DNA of 16,581 nt from an uncultured Loktanella sp. (GCA_913061335.1 CAJXTP010000041.1:1-16581); one strand, 5' to 3'. Shown: positions 7,323 to 15,222, counted from the first letter of the stretch. Numbers and translations are program-made. The notes: a model not told the origin generated them from the sequence alone.

Positions 7323-7334
7323 CTAATTATCAAT

Positions 7335-8162
7335 TTAACGGAACAACGACAGGATGGACTGCGGTGCTTGGTTCGCAATCGACAAGGATTGAACACCCAG
7401 CTGTTGCTGGACTTGAAGCGCCTGCAAACGTGCAGATGCCTCTTCCATATCGGCGTCAACCAGCGTTCCGATGCCGGATTTAATTGCATCAGAAACTTTT
7501 CCGACAAAATCATTTTGATCCGAAATGCGACTAGAGGATGCACCAAGTGCGGCAGCGCCGTCGACGGCGGTTTGGATAAGCGTTTCCATATCCGTCAATG
7601 AGGCTTCCGCAGTGGCAGCATCAACGGTGTCAATTGTAGTTAAGTCGAGATTGGCCTCGAAATCAACCGACGCCACGTCAATGTTGGCTGCCGTGACGGT
7701 ACCACCGGCATCGCGATCCAGAGAAGACAATACAGACATGCCCGCATTGCCAGCCGTGTCCAAGAGGTTGGTGCCGTTAAACTGTGACGCCGCGATAACT
7801 GACGTAATCTGTTCCTTAAGCTGGGTAATGTCGGCCGTAATCTTAGTATGGTCGACATTTTCACCGGTTGCAGCAACGACCTTTTCTTTCATTTCGTTGA
7901 GCAGGTTAGTGATTTGCTCGGCGCCCGCCGAAGCAACGGCAACAGTCGACTCACCTAAAGACAGTGAATCGGATACTGCTTTGAAACCGCTGACGTCTGA
8001 TTCCATGACCTTGGAAATGGCCCACATCGCAGAGTTATCTTTGGCGGAGGCAACTTCCTTACCCGTTGAGATCATTGATGTTGTTTTGCTCAAGTCGTTG
8101 TTGATGGACTTAAGAGTTTGAAGCGCAACCATCGCGCTGTTGTTTGTCAGAATACTGGACAT
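7335..8162 (-). CDS. fliC: Flagellin (filament protein)
   Basis: This is the major filament subunit. The 275-residue protein has the conserved N-terminal D0/D1 region (MSSILTNNSAMVALQTLKSI, then STGKEVASAKDNSAMWAISK) and the C-terminal D0 helix (RLQALQVQQQLGVQSLSIANQAPQSILSLF). The middle, residues about 130-190, is short and simple, so the outer D2/D3 domains are essentially absent, as in many alphaproteobacterial flagellins. The protein has no cysteine. The ATG at 8162 follows a weak AAAAAGG about 10 bp upstream. The gene sits between flgN and flaF with its own long leader, consistent with separate regulation by FlbT. The symbol fliC is the generic one; fla or fljA naming is also possible. 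Confidence 0.96.
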   Translation of the reverse strand: MSSILTNNSAMVALQTLKSINNDLSKTTSMISTGKEVASAKDNSAMWAISKVMESDVSGFKAVSDSLSLGESTVAVASAGAEQITNLLNEMKEKVVAATGENVDHTKITADITQLKEQITSVIAASQFNGTNLLDTAGNAGMSVLSSLDRDAGGTVTAANIDVASVDFEANLDLTTIDTVDAATAEASLTDMETLIQTAVDGAAALGASSSRISDQNDFVGKVSDAIKSGIGTLVDADMEEASARLQALQVQQQLGVQSLSIANQAPQSILSLFR

Positions 8163-8186
8163 TTATAACTGCCTTTTTGAAGTAGC

Positions 8187-8201
8187 GGCGCATTTTGCGC
8201 C
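8187..8201 (-). promoter_or_regulatory. Stem-loop in flagellin mRNA leader
   Basis: A perfect 6-bp stem (GGCGCA/TGCGCC, 3-base loop) lies 25 bp upstream of the flagellin ATG and just upstream of the weak ribosome site. In Caulobacter, FlbT acts on the flagellin leader RNA; this hairpin is a natural candidate target because flbT is encoded downstream. The FlbT link is inference. Confidence 0.45.
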
Positions 8202-8305
8202 AATGATTTCAGGATACGTAACCGAAGGGTGACGTGTGAAAAGTCATTCTGACCTTCCCCAAAGCTATTGCCTGATGGGGTTCCATTTTGGATATATTGT
8301 AAACT

Positions 8306-8332
8306 GCATCAGCGGTCCTAAACATGGTCTTA
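8306..8332 (-). promoter_or_regulatory. Candidate sigma-28-like promoter for flagellin
   Basis: On the minus strand TAAG is followed after exactly 15 bases by GCTGATGC. This compares with the FliA consensus TAAA-N15-GCCGATAA at 3 of 4 and 5 of 8 positions. It would give a leader of roughly 130-140 bases in the 212-bp flgN-flagellin gap. The match is modest, and many roseobacters may use other sigma factors. Confidence 0.3.
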
Positions 8333-8374
8333 ACGCCAGTCCGGGAGATCGCGAAAAATTGAAATAACTCGGTT

Positions 8375-8716
8375 CTAACTTCGCTTGCTAAGGCCTGTAG
8401 TCCTCGTTTGTACTTGCGCGATCTGCCCAGTCTGATCATAGACACGCAGCCCCATGCGGACGTCTTTGAGTTCCGCGACGCGGGTTCGTGCCGCTTGGAC
8501 GCCTGCAATTGCAGACGTTAAAAGTGTCTGGTTTTCCTCGAGTGCAATACGGATCAGGGCGAGCGCCTCGGCGGCCAACGGGGAATTTGTAAGTGTCGTG
8601 AGCAGGATTTCTTTTTCGGCGACGCACTGATCCACCGTCAAAAAGTCAGCTTGAATGATCGCCTTTCGTTCGCGGCTCAATAACTTAAGAAGTTTCACAG
8701 CTGTAGAATCACGCAT
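8375..8716 (-). CDS. flgN: FlgN-like flagellar export chaperone
   Basis: FlgN-type proteins are small coiled-coil export chaperones for the hook-filament junction proteins FlgK and FlgL. The 113-residue protein is mainly helical, with the pattern LLKLLSRERKAIIQADFLTVDQCVAEKEILLTTL near residues 9-42, as in FlgN. A positively charged, less ordered C-terminus (LRVYDQTGQIAQVQTRTTG) follows. The ATG at 8716 overlaps the end of flgJ by 8 bp and follows AGGCGGA. Sequence similarity within this family is low, so the call leans on size, helix pattern and the flgJ/flagellin neighbourhood. FlgK and FlgL are not in the window. Confidence 0.75.
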   Translation of the reverse strand: MRDSTAVKLLKLLSRERKAIIQADFLTVDQCVAEKEILLTTLTNSPLAAEALALIRIALEENQTLLTSAIAGVQAARTRVAELKDVRMGLRVYDQTGQIAQVQTRTTGLSKRS

Positions 8717-8999
8717 TTATATCCGCCTTCATGGCTTCAAACAAAGCCTCTGCGAGGCCAATTCCACCGGCACTGACCATTTCCTTTGCCTGCGCTTCAC
8801 GGAGGAAAGAAGAGAACTGATCCTCCCCAATGCCACCCCCAAACGTGGAACGCGATGCGCCGAGACCGGCTGACTTCAGCATCTCTGACAAAAATGTAGC
8901 CTCGAGGTTTTCCGCGGCTTCGCGCATTTTCGAATCATCAGAATTTACTTTTTGCACCACATTTAGATGTGGAGGTGGAAGTGTTGGAACAATTGTCAT
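8709..8999 (-). CDS. flgJ: FlgJ-type rod-binding protein (no muramidase domain)
   Basis: The 96-residue protein matches only the N-terminal rod-binding domain of FlgJ: REAAENLEATFLSEMLKSAG (about 26-45), then a glycine-rich stretch STFGGGIGEDQFSSFLREAQ, then AGGIGLAEAL. Enterobacterial FlgJ (about 313 residues) also carries a peptidoglycan hydrolase domain that is absent here. This is normal in alphaproteobacteria, where a separate enzyme clears the wall. I chose the ATG at 8999 because the open frame above it (to 9479) overlaps fliK and has no family feature. There is no clear ribosome site at this start, so it is less certain than the domain call. Confidence 0.85.
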   Translation of the reverse strand: MTIVPTLPPPHLNVVQKVNSDDSKMREAAENLEATFLSEMLKSAGLGASRSTFGGGIGEDQFSSFLREAQAKEMVSAGGIGLAEALFEAMKADINA

Positions 9000-9105
9000 T
9001 GTGCGAATCCGTGTTGCGATTTTTTTCGACAATGCCCTCACGTGGTAAATAAATCGGTAAGGATATGTGGCTAAAACTACGGAAAGGAAAACTGCCGGAG
9101 CCTGC
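9000..9105. promoter_or_regulatory. Divergent flgJ/fliK control region
   Basis: These 106 bp separate flgJ (minus) from fliK (plus) and should hold both promoters. Visible items are an AT-rich core, a direct repeat GGTAA-N7-GGTAA at 9044-9060, one GANTC site (GAATC, 9005-9009), and ribosome sites for fliK. I could not identify a known promoter class. Confidence 0.4.
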
Positions 9106-10479
9106 ATGTATATCATTCCAACGACACAGACCGCGCCCACCGCTTCCGATCTCGGACAGCCAGTTGAGGCTCGCCCAGTGGGCGGGTTTGCACAGGTTTT
9201 AAAGGACCTTATGACAGGCGAAAAACTGGTTGCACCAACACCTGACGTTCCGCAATTGGCGCAAGAACAAGGGAATTCTGAGGGGGTCAATTCTGATGAA
9301 AAAGAGTTATTTCCTGATGTTCCCGATGTAGAAGTTTTACGGTCAGATGAACTGATAGAAACTGATTTGTTGTCCGTCAATTTGCAAATTGAGAAACTGA
9401 ATGCGGTAATGCCAAAGCGCGGCTCAGGGGCGAATATGACGATGTTGCCGAGCGAATTTGACGTCGCTTTGTCTCCCAAAAATGCAGGACTGCCCGCTAG
9501 GGAAGGCGTGCTAGCGCCTCAAGTGACGGCAGAAAATACAATTCTTCCGATAAAAAAGCTACCGGCTGAACCGATCTGGGCTGCAGCAAGGCAATTCAAT
9601 CCGCCGTCAGCAACCCCGTCGATAGCACATCCCAATATCGAGGAGGACGGTCTAATTGCTCCGAATACCGGCAAATCGAATCAGGTTCTGCCAGCGGTTG
9701 CGCTGAGAGGGTCCGGCATGGTGCTTGATCCGGCAAAGCAAGTTGAGCCACTGCCGGCTACAGCGCAGAGCCCATTGCCCGAAAACGATAGGGTTGTTTC
9801 GAGTGTTCGTGTTCGCTCTGATCAAAATTTTCACCCTACAATGAATGCAGCAACTCTTTCGCCGGTGCCCGCTGATACGTCCGTACCAAGTGTTCGTGAT
9901 GATCAAAGTAAGCTCCGTTCAACGAATGGCGCGAATCCTTCGTTGTTGCCTGCCAACACCTCTGTTCAGTTTGATGCAACGAAGTTGGTCGTTATGGACG
10001 AGGGTTCCGTTGAAAGCGCGCTTTCTTTGTCGCCTCTCGATACCCCAAAGGTGGGTCCAATGATCGCAACGCATCCGGCGGATGTGCGCAATCCGATCCA
10101 GACATTCACACCCGCCACCGCCCAACAGTTGGCTGTCGCGGTGCATAAAACGCAAGATGGCGTCACATCGCTAGTTTTGAACCCCGAGGAACTTGGGCGC
10201 GTTAGGTTGGCTATCAGTACGCAAGACGGAATTATGGCCGTCACAATTACGACCGAGCGCGCAGAGACCCAAGACCTGATGCGGCGCCATATCGAGATGC
10301 TTGCGCAAGAAATGCGAGAGCTTGGGTACGAGAGTGTTGGCTTTAGCTTTGAAGGGCGCGGCGGCGGTGATGACAAAGGCCAAACCACCCCAGAGCGGAT
10401 CATCGAGCAAGAGATGCTGCATGCGGACACGCCCCCGGCTGCAACCGCGGCCCAAAGCGGCCTAGATTTACGTCTTTAA
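9106..10479 (+). CDS. fliK: Flagellar hook-length control protein FliK
   Basis: FliK is an exported ruler that measures hook length and switches the export gate to filament substrates. The protein of about 457 residues has a long, low-complexity N-terminal and middle part rich in Pro, Ala, Ser and Thr (the ruler). A conserved C-terminal hook domain follows in the last third, with TAQQLAVAVHKTQDG, TSLVLNPEELGRVRLAIST and AETQDLMRRHIEMLAQEMRELG. The LNPEELGxV motif is the family signature. I chose the ATG at 9106 (CGGAG 5 bp upstream). An in-frame GTG at 9067 with TAAGGA 3 bp upstream would add 13 residues and cannot be excluded. flgD follows after 9 bp. Confidence 0.9.
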   Translation: MYIIPTTQTAPTASDLGQPVEARPVGGFAQVLKDLMTGEKLVAPTPDVPQLAQEQGNSEGVNSDEKELFPDVPDVEVLRSDELIETDLLSVNLQIEKLNAVMPKRGSGANMTMLPSEFDVALSPKNAGLPAREGVLAPQVTAENTILPIKKLPAEPIWAAARQFNPPSATPSIAHPNIEEDGLIAPNTGKSNQVLPAVALRGSGMVLDPAKQVEPLPATAQSPLPENDRVVSSVRVRSDQNFHPTMNAATLSPVPADTSVPSVRDDQSKLRSTNGANPSLLPANTSVQFDATKLVVMDEGSVESALSLSPLDTPKVGPMIATHPADVRNPIQTFTPATAQQLAVAVHKTQDGVTSLVLNPEELGRVRLAISTQDGIMAVTITTERAETQDLMRRHIEMLAQEMRELGYESVGFSFEGRGGGDDKGQTTPERIIEQEMLHADTPPAATAAQSGLDLRL

Positions 10480-10483
10480 GGAG
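10478..10483 (+). promoter_or_regulatory. Ribosome binding site of flgD overlapping the fliK stop
   Basis: AAGGAG begins within the fliK TAA stop and lies 5 bp before the flgD ATG, indicating a shared transcript and probable translational coupling. Confidence 0.75.
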
Positions 10484-10488
10484 ATATC

Positions 10489-11151
10489 ATGGAAGTTACC
10501 CAAACAAATACGTCGAGCGGACCAGCATTGGCAACGCAGGCCACAGATACCAGAGAGATCAGTTCTGATTTTGAAACCTTCTTGCGGATGTTGACCGTGC
10601 AGATGGAAAATCAGGATCCACTAAACCCCGTTGACTCGTCGGATTACGCAGTTCAACTGGCAACCTTTTCGGGGGTCGAGCAGCAGGTGCAGACCAACGA
10701 CCTACTGCGCAGTTTAGCAACGCAATTGGGGTCAGGTGGCATGGCCCAGATGGCTGCTTGGGTTGGCAAGGAGGCGCGTGCACCTGCTGCTGCGTATTTT
10801 GATGGCGGTTCAATCACTTTGGCCCCAAATCCGGTCACGATTGCGCAGCGGGCCGAAATTGTCGTGACAAACGAAGCTGGCGACGAAGTCGAAAGGTTTG
10901 ATGTCCCCATTAGCGCCGAACCATTGGAGTGGTCTGGCCTAGACGCGCAGGGAAATCCGCGCGAACACGGGCTCTACTCGTTTGAGGTTGTCAGCTATTC
11001 TGGCGACGATATCTTGGCGCAAGATACTGTTGATGTTTATAGCACTGTCACCGAAGTGCGATCTCAGGGCAGTGAAATCGTTCTCATTCTTCAAGGCGGT
11101 GCTGCAATCGCGAGCAGTCAGGTCAGCGCGTTGCGCGACCCAACACTTTAA
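10489..11151 (+). CDS. flgD: Flagellar hook assembly scaffold protein FlgD
   Basis: FlgD is the hook cap that guides polymerisation of hook protein FlgE. The 220-residue protein has the conserved N-terminal domain FLRMLTVQMENQDPLNPVDS (31-50), then YAVQLATFSGVEQQVQTN (53-70). A C-terminal part with Ig/tudor-like strands follows, including LEWSGLDAQGNPREHGLYSFEV, the FlgD Ig-domain signature. The length is normal (E. coli 231). It follows fliK by 9 bp. Its stop overlaps the stop region of the convergent ubiB by 4 bp (11148-11151), leaving no room for a terminator. flgE is not in the window. Confidence 0.96.
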   Translation: MEVTQTNTSSGPALATQATDTREISSDFETFLRMLTVQMENQDPLNPVDSSDYAVQLATFSGVEQQVQTNDLLRSLATQLGSGGMAQMAAWVGKEARAPAAAYFDGGSITLAPNPVTIAQRAEIVVTNEAGDEVERFDVPISAEPLEWSGLDAQGNPREHGLYSFEVVSYSGDDILAQDTVDVYSTVTEVRSQGSEIVLILQGGAAIASSQVSALRDPTL

Positions 11152-12677
11152 AGCGCTTGGATCAAAAGCACCGCAACTCCGGTTAATACAGCGCCCAATG
11201 CCATCCATGCTAGCCGCGCACGGCGGCGTTGTGGTCTGGGCGGTGTGACGGGGTTGTTCTGCCGTATCAGAGCATCCTCGGCGAGCTTTGGGAGAAGTGG
11301 TCCAAAGCGGGTCAGGACGCGGATTGTTGCGGCCAGGTCTTTTACCAACGCCTTTGGGCCGATCGATTCTTTGATGTAGTCTTCAACGACAGGGCGCGCA
11401 TCGTGCCAAAGGTTCATGTGCGGATCAAGAGAGCGGGCAACGCCTTCTACGACGACCATGGTTCTTTGCAGCAAGATCAGTTCGGTCCGCGTTTCCATAC
11501 CAAACCGCTGGGTAACCTCGAACAGGTACGACAGCAGGCGGGCCATTGAAATGCGGCTCGCGTCCATTCCAAAAATGGGCTCACCAACGGCACGCAATGC
11601 ACGGGCGAATGCGTCAACGTCCATGTGCGCAGGTACGTAGCCTGCTTCAAAATGAACTTGGGCGACACGCGCGTAATCTTTGCGGATAAATCCAAATAAA
11701 ATTTCGGCATAAACGCGGCGGGTGTATTCGTCGATCTGCCCCATGATCCCGAAATCATAAGCAACAATATCGCCGTTTTCGGTGACCTTGAGGTTGCCTT
11801 GGTGCATGTCTCCGTGGAAAAATCCGTCGCGCAGCGCGTGGTTCAGGAATAGCTGCAATACACGCGCGGCAAGCGCCCGTCGGTCATGGCCTGCAGCATC
11901 CAGCGCCGCATTATCGCCAATATTTGTGCCTTCAACCCAGTCGAGGGTCATGACGCGGCGGCCAGACAGGTGCCACTTGATTTTAGGGACGTCAAAACCT
12001 GCGTCGTCTTGTGTATTGGCCGCAAATTCAGACGCGGCAGAGCTTTCGAGCCGCAAATCCAATTCACCCATGACCACACCTTCGAAATGAGTGATCACAT
12101 CCATCGGACGCAAACGGCGTGACGATGGGGACAGCAATTCAATGGTACGTGCTGCAAAATAGAACGCGTCAATATCGCGCCGGAACGCACGTTCAATCCC
12201 GGGCCGCAGGATCTTCACGGCAACCGCTTCGCCTGTGTCGGCAAGGTGCGCCTTGTGTACTTGTGCCAATGATGCGGCGGCGACTGGCTCAGAAAAGCTG
12301 CTGAAAAGACTCTCTACAGGCTGACCCAATTCGCGCAAGATTTCGGCGCGCGATTCTGCCATTGAAAATGGCGGCAATTTGTCTTGCAGAACCCGCATTT
12401 GCACGGCGAGTTCATCGCCAACCACATCAGGGCGCGTCGACAAAACCTGTCCAAATTTAATGTAGGCAGGCCCAAGGGCGGTCAGTGCGCGCGGGGCGGG
12501 CGGCATCGTCGGGTCGCCTTTGTACCCCAGCCATTGAAACGGCCACACGACGGTACGGACGACAACGCGCAGCAGCGGCCCTACTTCTAACGCATCCAAA
12601 ATGATGCCCATCGCGCCGGTCCGCTCCAGCGTTGCGCCAGTTCGGATCAGCCGGATAATGTTGTGTGGGCCGCGCAT
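11148..12677 (-). CDS. ubiB: Ubiquinone biosynthesis regulatory protein kinase UbiB
   Basis: UbiB is a membrane-associated atypical (ABC1/ADCK/UbiB) kinase-like ATPase needed for ubiquinone synthesis. The 509-residue protein has the KxGQ motif (AYIKFGQVLSTRPDVV), an alanine-rich loop replacing the P-loop (AAASLAQVHKA), VAVKILRPG with the ATP-binding lysine, the catalytic-like loop FHGDMHQGNL and the metal motif YDFGIMG. One hydrophobic helix of about 20 residues ends the protein (MALGAVLTGVAVLLIQAL), as in UbiB. I used the ATG at 12677 (MRGPHNIIRLIRTG); the open frame continues upstream into ubiE without family features. It lies one base after the ubiE stop, so the two genes form a transcript. 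Confidence 0.96.
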   Translation of the reverse strand: MRGPHNIIRLIRTGATLERTGAMGIILDALEVGPLLRVVVRTVVWPFQWLGYKGDPTMPPAPRALTALGPAYIKFGQVLSTRPDVVGDELAVQMRVLQDKLPPFSMAESRAEILRELGQPVESLFSSFSEPVAAASLAQVHKAHLADTGEAVAVKILRPGIERAFRRDIDAFYFAARTIELLSPSSRRLRPMDVITHFEGVVMGELDLRLESSAASEFAANTQDDAGFDVPKIKWHLSGRRVMTLDWVEGTNIGDNAALDAAGHDRRALAARVLQLFLNHALRDGFFHGDMHQGNLKVTENGDIVAYDFGIMGQIDEYTRRVYAEILFGFIRKDYARVAQVHFEAGYVPAHMDVDAFARALRAVGEPIFGMDASRISMARLLSYLFEVTQRFGMETRTELILLQRTMVVVEGVARSLDPHMNLWHDARPVVEDYIKESIGPKALVKDLAATIRVLTRFGPLLPKLAEDALIRQNNPVTPPRPQRRRARLAWMALGAVLTGVAVLLIQAL

Positions 12678-12678
12678 G

Positions 12679-13422
12679 TTATAGTTTCCAACCGGAATGA
12701 AGCGCTGCGATGCCCAGCGATAGGTTGCGGAATTTTGCGTTTTCAAACCCTGCAGTTTTCACCATCTCAAGGAACGTTTCCTGATCAGGGAATTTGCGGA
12801 TCGATTCGACCAGATATTGATAGCTGTCGCGATCATTCGCGATCAATTGCCCCATCCGCGGGATCACGTTGAACGAATAGGCGTCATAGGCGGCCTGCAT
12901 CATCGGGCTTGGTAGCTGGCTGAATTCCAGAACCATCAAACGGCCACCGGGGCGCAGAACGCGGAACGCTTCGTTCAGGGCTTCTTGTGGGCGGGTGACG
13001 TTTCGGATGCCAAAACTGATCGTGTAGACATCAAACGTATTGTCCGCAAAGGGCAGCGCCATCGCGTCGCCGACGACCCAATCAAGGCTGTCGGACATGG
13101 TCGCGGCCTCTGCGCGGGTTTTTCCGGCAAGCAGCATGGATTCGGTAATGTCGCAGACCGTCGCGTGACCAGACCCAGCGCGGCCCAAGAATTTGAACGA
13201 AATATCGCCTGTCCCGCCGGCCACATCCAACAGCTTTTGTCCGGCGCGCGGTGCAAGCCAATCCATCATCGCTTCTTTCCAGATGCGGTGAATACCAACG
13301 GACATCACGTCGTTCATGATGTCGTATTTGCTGGCGACAGAAGAGAACACGCCTTGCACACGTCCTGCTTTTTCGTCTTCACGGACAGTTTCAAAACCAA
13401 AGTGTGTGGTATTTTCGGTCAT
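12679..13422 (-). CDS. ubiE: Ubiquinone/menaquinone biosynthesis C-methyltransferase UbiE
   Basis: UbiE is a SAM-dependent methyltransferase that methylates the benzoquinol ring in ubiquinone (or demethylmenaquinone) synthesis. The 247-residue protein has the UbiE N-terminal motif SSVASKYDIMNDVMSVGIHRIWK and the SAM-binding motif LLDVAGGTGDISFKF near residue 65. Further on are WVVGDAMALPFADNTFD, the ISFGIRNV motif, and the C-terminal YQYLVESIRKFPDQETF region. It is read before ubiB with a one-base gap. Divergent mutM lies 83 bp away, so the ubiE promoter is probably within 13423-13505. No odd features. Confidence 0.97.
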   Translation of the reverse strand: MTENTTHFGFETVREDEKAGRVQGVFSSVASKYDIMNDVMSVGIHRIWKEAMMDWLAPRAGQKLLDVAGGTGDISFKFLGRAGSGHATVCDITESMLLAGKTRAEAATMSDSLDWVVGDAMALPFADNTFDVYTISFGIRNVTRPQEALNEAFRVLRPGGRLMVLEFSQLPSPMMQAAYDAYSFNVIPRMGQLIANDRDSYQYLVESIRKFPDQETFLEMVKTAGFENAKFRNLSLGIAALHSGWKL

Positions 13423-13505
13423 CGGGGCTTGTCGTCCTTTACGGTGTCCCTAACATCGGGCTCAGATGCGCTATATCGCGCCTGTACTGTTATAGAAAGT
13501 GTCCC

Positions 13506-14357
13506 ATGCCCGAATTACCAGAGGTCGAGACGGTTCGTCGCGGGTTGGCACCTGTAATGGAAGGTGTGCAGATCACCCAAGCCGACGTAAATCGCCCTGA
13601 TTTACGCTGGCCTTTCCCCGAAGGCATGGCAGATCGGCTGACTGGTAAAACGGTTCTGCGCCTGCGTCGTCGGTCCAAATACATTCTCGCCGATCTGGAT
13701 AGCGAAGAAACGTTGTTGATCCATTTGGGCATGTCTGGTCGCATGACAATTTCGGGGCATACCGTTGGCGATTTCCACCATCCGCATCCTACGGTGGCCA
13801 AGCATGATCATGTGGTGTTCCATATGGCCAATGATGCGCGGATCACCTTCAACGATGCCCGCCGGTTTGGCGCGATGGATCTTATGGCGACCGGAACTGA
13901 GGCTGATTTCTGGCTCATTCGTGATCTGGGGCCAGAACCTCTGGGGAATGCATTTGACGAAGATTACTTGGTCGCGCGTCTAAAGGGGCGCAACATGCCG
14001 ATCAAATCTGCCTTGCTGGATCAGCGGATCGTGTCGGGCCTTGGCAATATCTATGTTTGCGAGGTGCTATATCGTGCGGGCATTCATCCGGCGCGCAAGG
14101 CGGGTGGGATTAGTGCCAAACGTATTGGGTCGCTTGTGCCGATTATCCGCGATGTTTTGGGCGAAGCAATCGCGGCAGGCGGGTCATCTTTGCGCGATTA
14201 CCGGCAGACGAATGGTGAATTGGGATATTTCCAGCATAATTTTGCGGTGTACGATCAAGCGGGAAATCCGTGCCCAACTGACGGATGTCAAAAGACAATT
14301 GACCGAATCGTGCAGTCAGGGCGGTCGTCATTCTTTTGTCCGCAATGCCAAAGATAG
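13506..14357 (+). CDS. mutM: Formamidopyrimidine-DNA glycosylase (8-oxoguanine repair)
   Basis: MutM (Fpg) removes oxidised purines such as 8-oxoguanine and nicks the abasic site in base-excision repair. The 283-residue protein begins MPELPEVETVRRGL, so Pro2 becomes the catalytic N-terminal proline after Met removal, with Glu3 next. Lys58 (Lys57 in mature numbering) is in RRRSKYIL, and the loop LGMSGRM is present. The helix-two-turn-helix is LLDQRIVSGLGNIYVCEVLYRAG. The zinc finger is C-x4-C-x16-C-x2-C at the C-terminus, ending CPQCQR. The start at 13506 is forced by the conserved N-terminus; the frame is open further upstream. The ribosome site is weak. Confidence 0.98.
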   Translation: MPELPEVETVRRGLAPVMEGVQITQADVNRPDLRWPFPEGMADRLTGKTVLRLRRRSKYILADLDSEETLLIHLGMSGRMTISGHTVGDFHHPHPTVAKHDHVVFHMANDARITFNDARRFGAMDLMATGTEADFWLIRDLGPEPLGNAFDEDYLVARLKGRNMPIKSALLDQRIVSGLGNIYVCEVLYRAGIHPARKAGGISAKRIGSLVPIIRDVLGEAIAAGGSSLRDYRQTNGELGYFQHNFAVYDQAGNPCPTDGCQKTIDRIVQSGRSSFFCPQCQR

Positions 14358-14419
14358 CTTGATCCGGCATCTGAGTTGTTTCATCACTCTGGTCTGACAG
14401 CGGCAACTTTGGACATGAC

Positions 14420-15196
14420 ATGGCCTTTGAGACAATCATCGTAGATATCACCGATTACGTGGCGACGATCACATTAAACCGGCCTGACGCGCTTAATGCG
14501 CTGAACGCCAAATTGATGTCTGAATTGTGCCAAGCATTGGAAGAAGCTGACGTAAACGACAAGGCGCGGTGCATCGTGATCACTGGATCGGAAAAGGCAT
14601 TTGCCGCCGGTGCAGACATCACCGAAATGTCCGGACAGTCGTTCGTGGACATGTATACCAAGAATTATTTTGCGCCCGAGACAACCCGTTTCAACAACAC
14701 TCGCAAACCGATCATCGCTGCCGTGTCTGGTTATGCGCTGGGCGGAGGCTGCGAATTGGCGATGATGTGCGACTTTATCATTGCGTCCGATACAGCCAAA
14801 TTTGGCCAACCCGAGATCAACCTTGGCGTCATCGCAGGAATCGGCGGCACACAGCGGCTTGCCCGCTATGTCGGTAAATCCAAGGCGATGGACATGAACC
14901 TGACAGGTCGTTTCATGGACGCCGCAGAGGCGGAGCGTTCAGGTCTCGTTAGCCGCGTGATCCCCGCAAGCAAGCTGCTGCCAGAGGTGCATAAAGTTGC
15001 CGAGAAAATCGCCGAGAAATCGCTGATTGCAACGATTGCCGTTAAGGACGCAGTGAACCGCGCATTTGAGACAACATTGGCCGAAGGCGTGAACTATGAA
15101 CGTCGCCTGTTCCAGTCGCTGTTTGCGACCGAAGACCAAAAAGAGGGCATGGCCGCCTTTGCAGAAAAGCGCGAGGCGCAGTTCCGCGACAAATAA
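14420..15196 (+). CDS. Enoyl-CoA hydratase (crotonase family)
   Basis: Crotonases hydrate trans-2-enoyl-CoA to 3-hydroxyacyl-CoA in fatty-acid or related acyl-CoA breakdown. The 258-residue protein starts with the classic TLNRPDALNALN motif. It has the oxyanion-hole segments FAAGADITEM (61-70) and ALGGGCELAM, and both catalytic glutamates, Glu112 and Glu132, 20 residues apart as in rat mitochondrial hydratase (144/164). The sequence PEINLGVIAGIGGTQRL also points to a true hydratase. Substrate chain length cannot be read; the roseobacter neighbour of mutM is often called fadB1 or paaF-like, so I give no symbol. It follows mutM by 62 bp with no clear terminator. Confidence 0.93.
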   Translation: MAFETIIVDITDYVATITLNRPDALNALNAKLMSELCQALEEADVNDKARCIVITGSEKAFAAGADITEMSGQSFVDMYTKNYFAPETTRFNNTRKPIIAAVSGYALGGGCELAMMCDFIIASDTAKFGQPEINLGVIAGIGGTQRLARYVGKSKAMDMNLTGRFMDAAEAERSGLVSRVIPASKLLPEVHKVAEKIAEKSLIATIAVKDAVNRAFETTLAEGVNYERRLFQSLFATEDQKEGMAAFAEKREAQFRDK

Positions 15197-15207
15197 TGGT
15201 TTTCTTT

Positions 15208-15222
15208 GTGCATCGATTGCAC
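15208..15222 (+). other. Weak stem-loop after enoyl-CoA hydratase
   Basis: GTGCA/TGCAC stem with a 5-base loop, 11 bp after the stop at 15196. It has no T-run, so it is at most a weak or rho-dependent terminator or an RNA end-protecting structure. Confidence 0.25.

Noticed and set aside
7525..8121. 198-codon open frame antisense to flagellin
   Set aside because: Ser/Ala/Val-rich composition is the mirror of flagellin codons; no ribosome site or family features; flagellin itself is certain.
9000..9479. Upstream extension of flgJ to 9479
   Set aside because: It runs antisense through the start of fliK and shows no family features; the rod-binding domain is complete from 8999.
12985..13557. 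190-codon plus-strand frame opposite ubiE and into mutM
   Set aside because: It is antisense to a well-supported methyltransferase gene and overlaps the mutM start in another frame.
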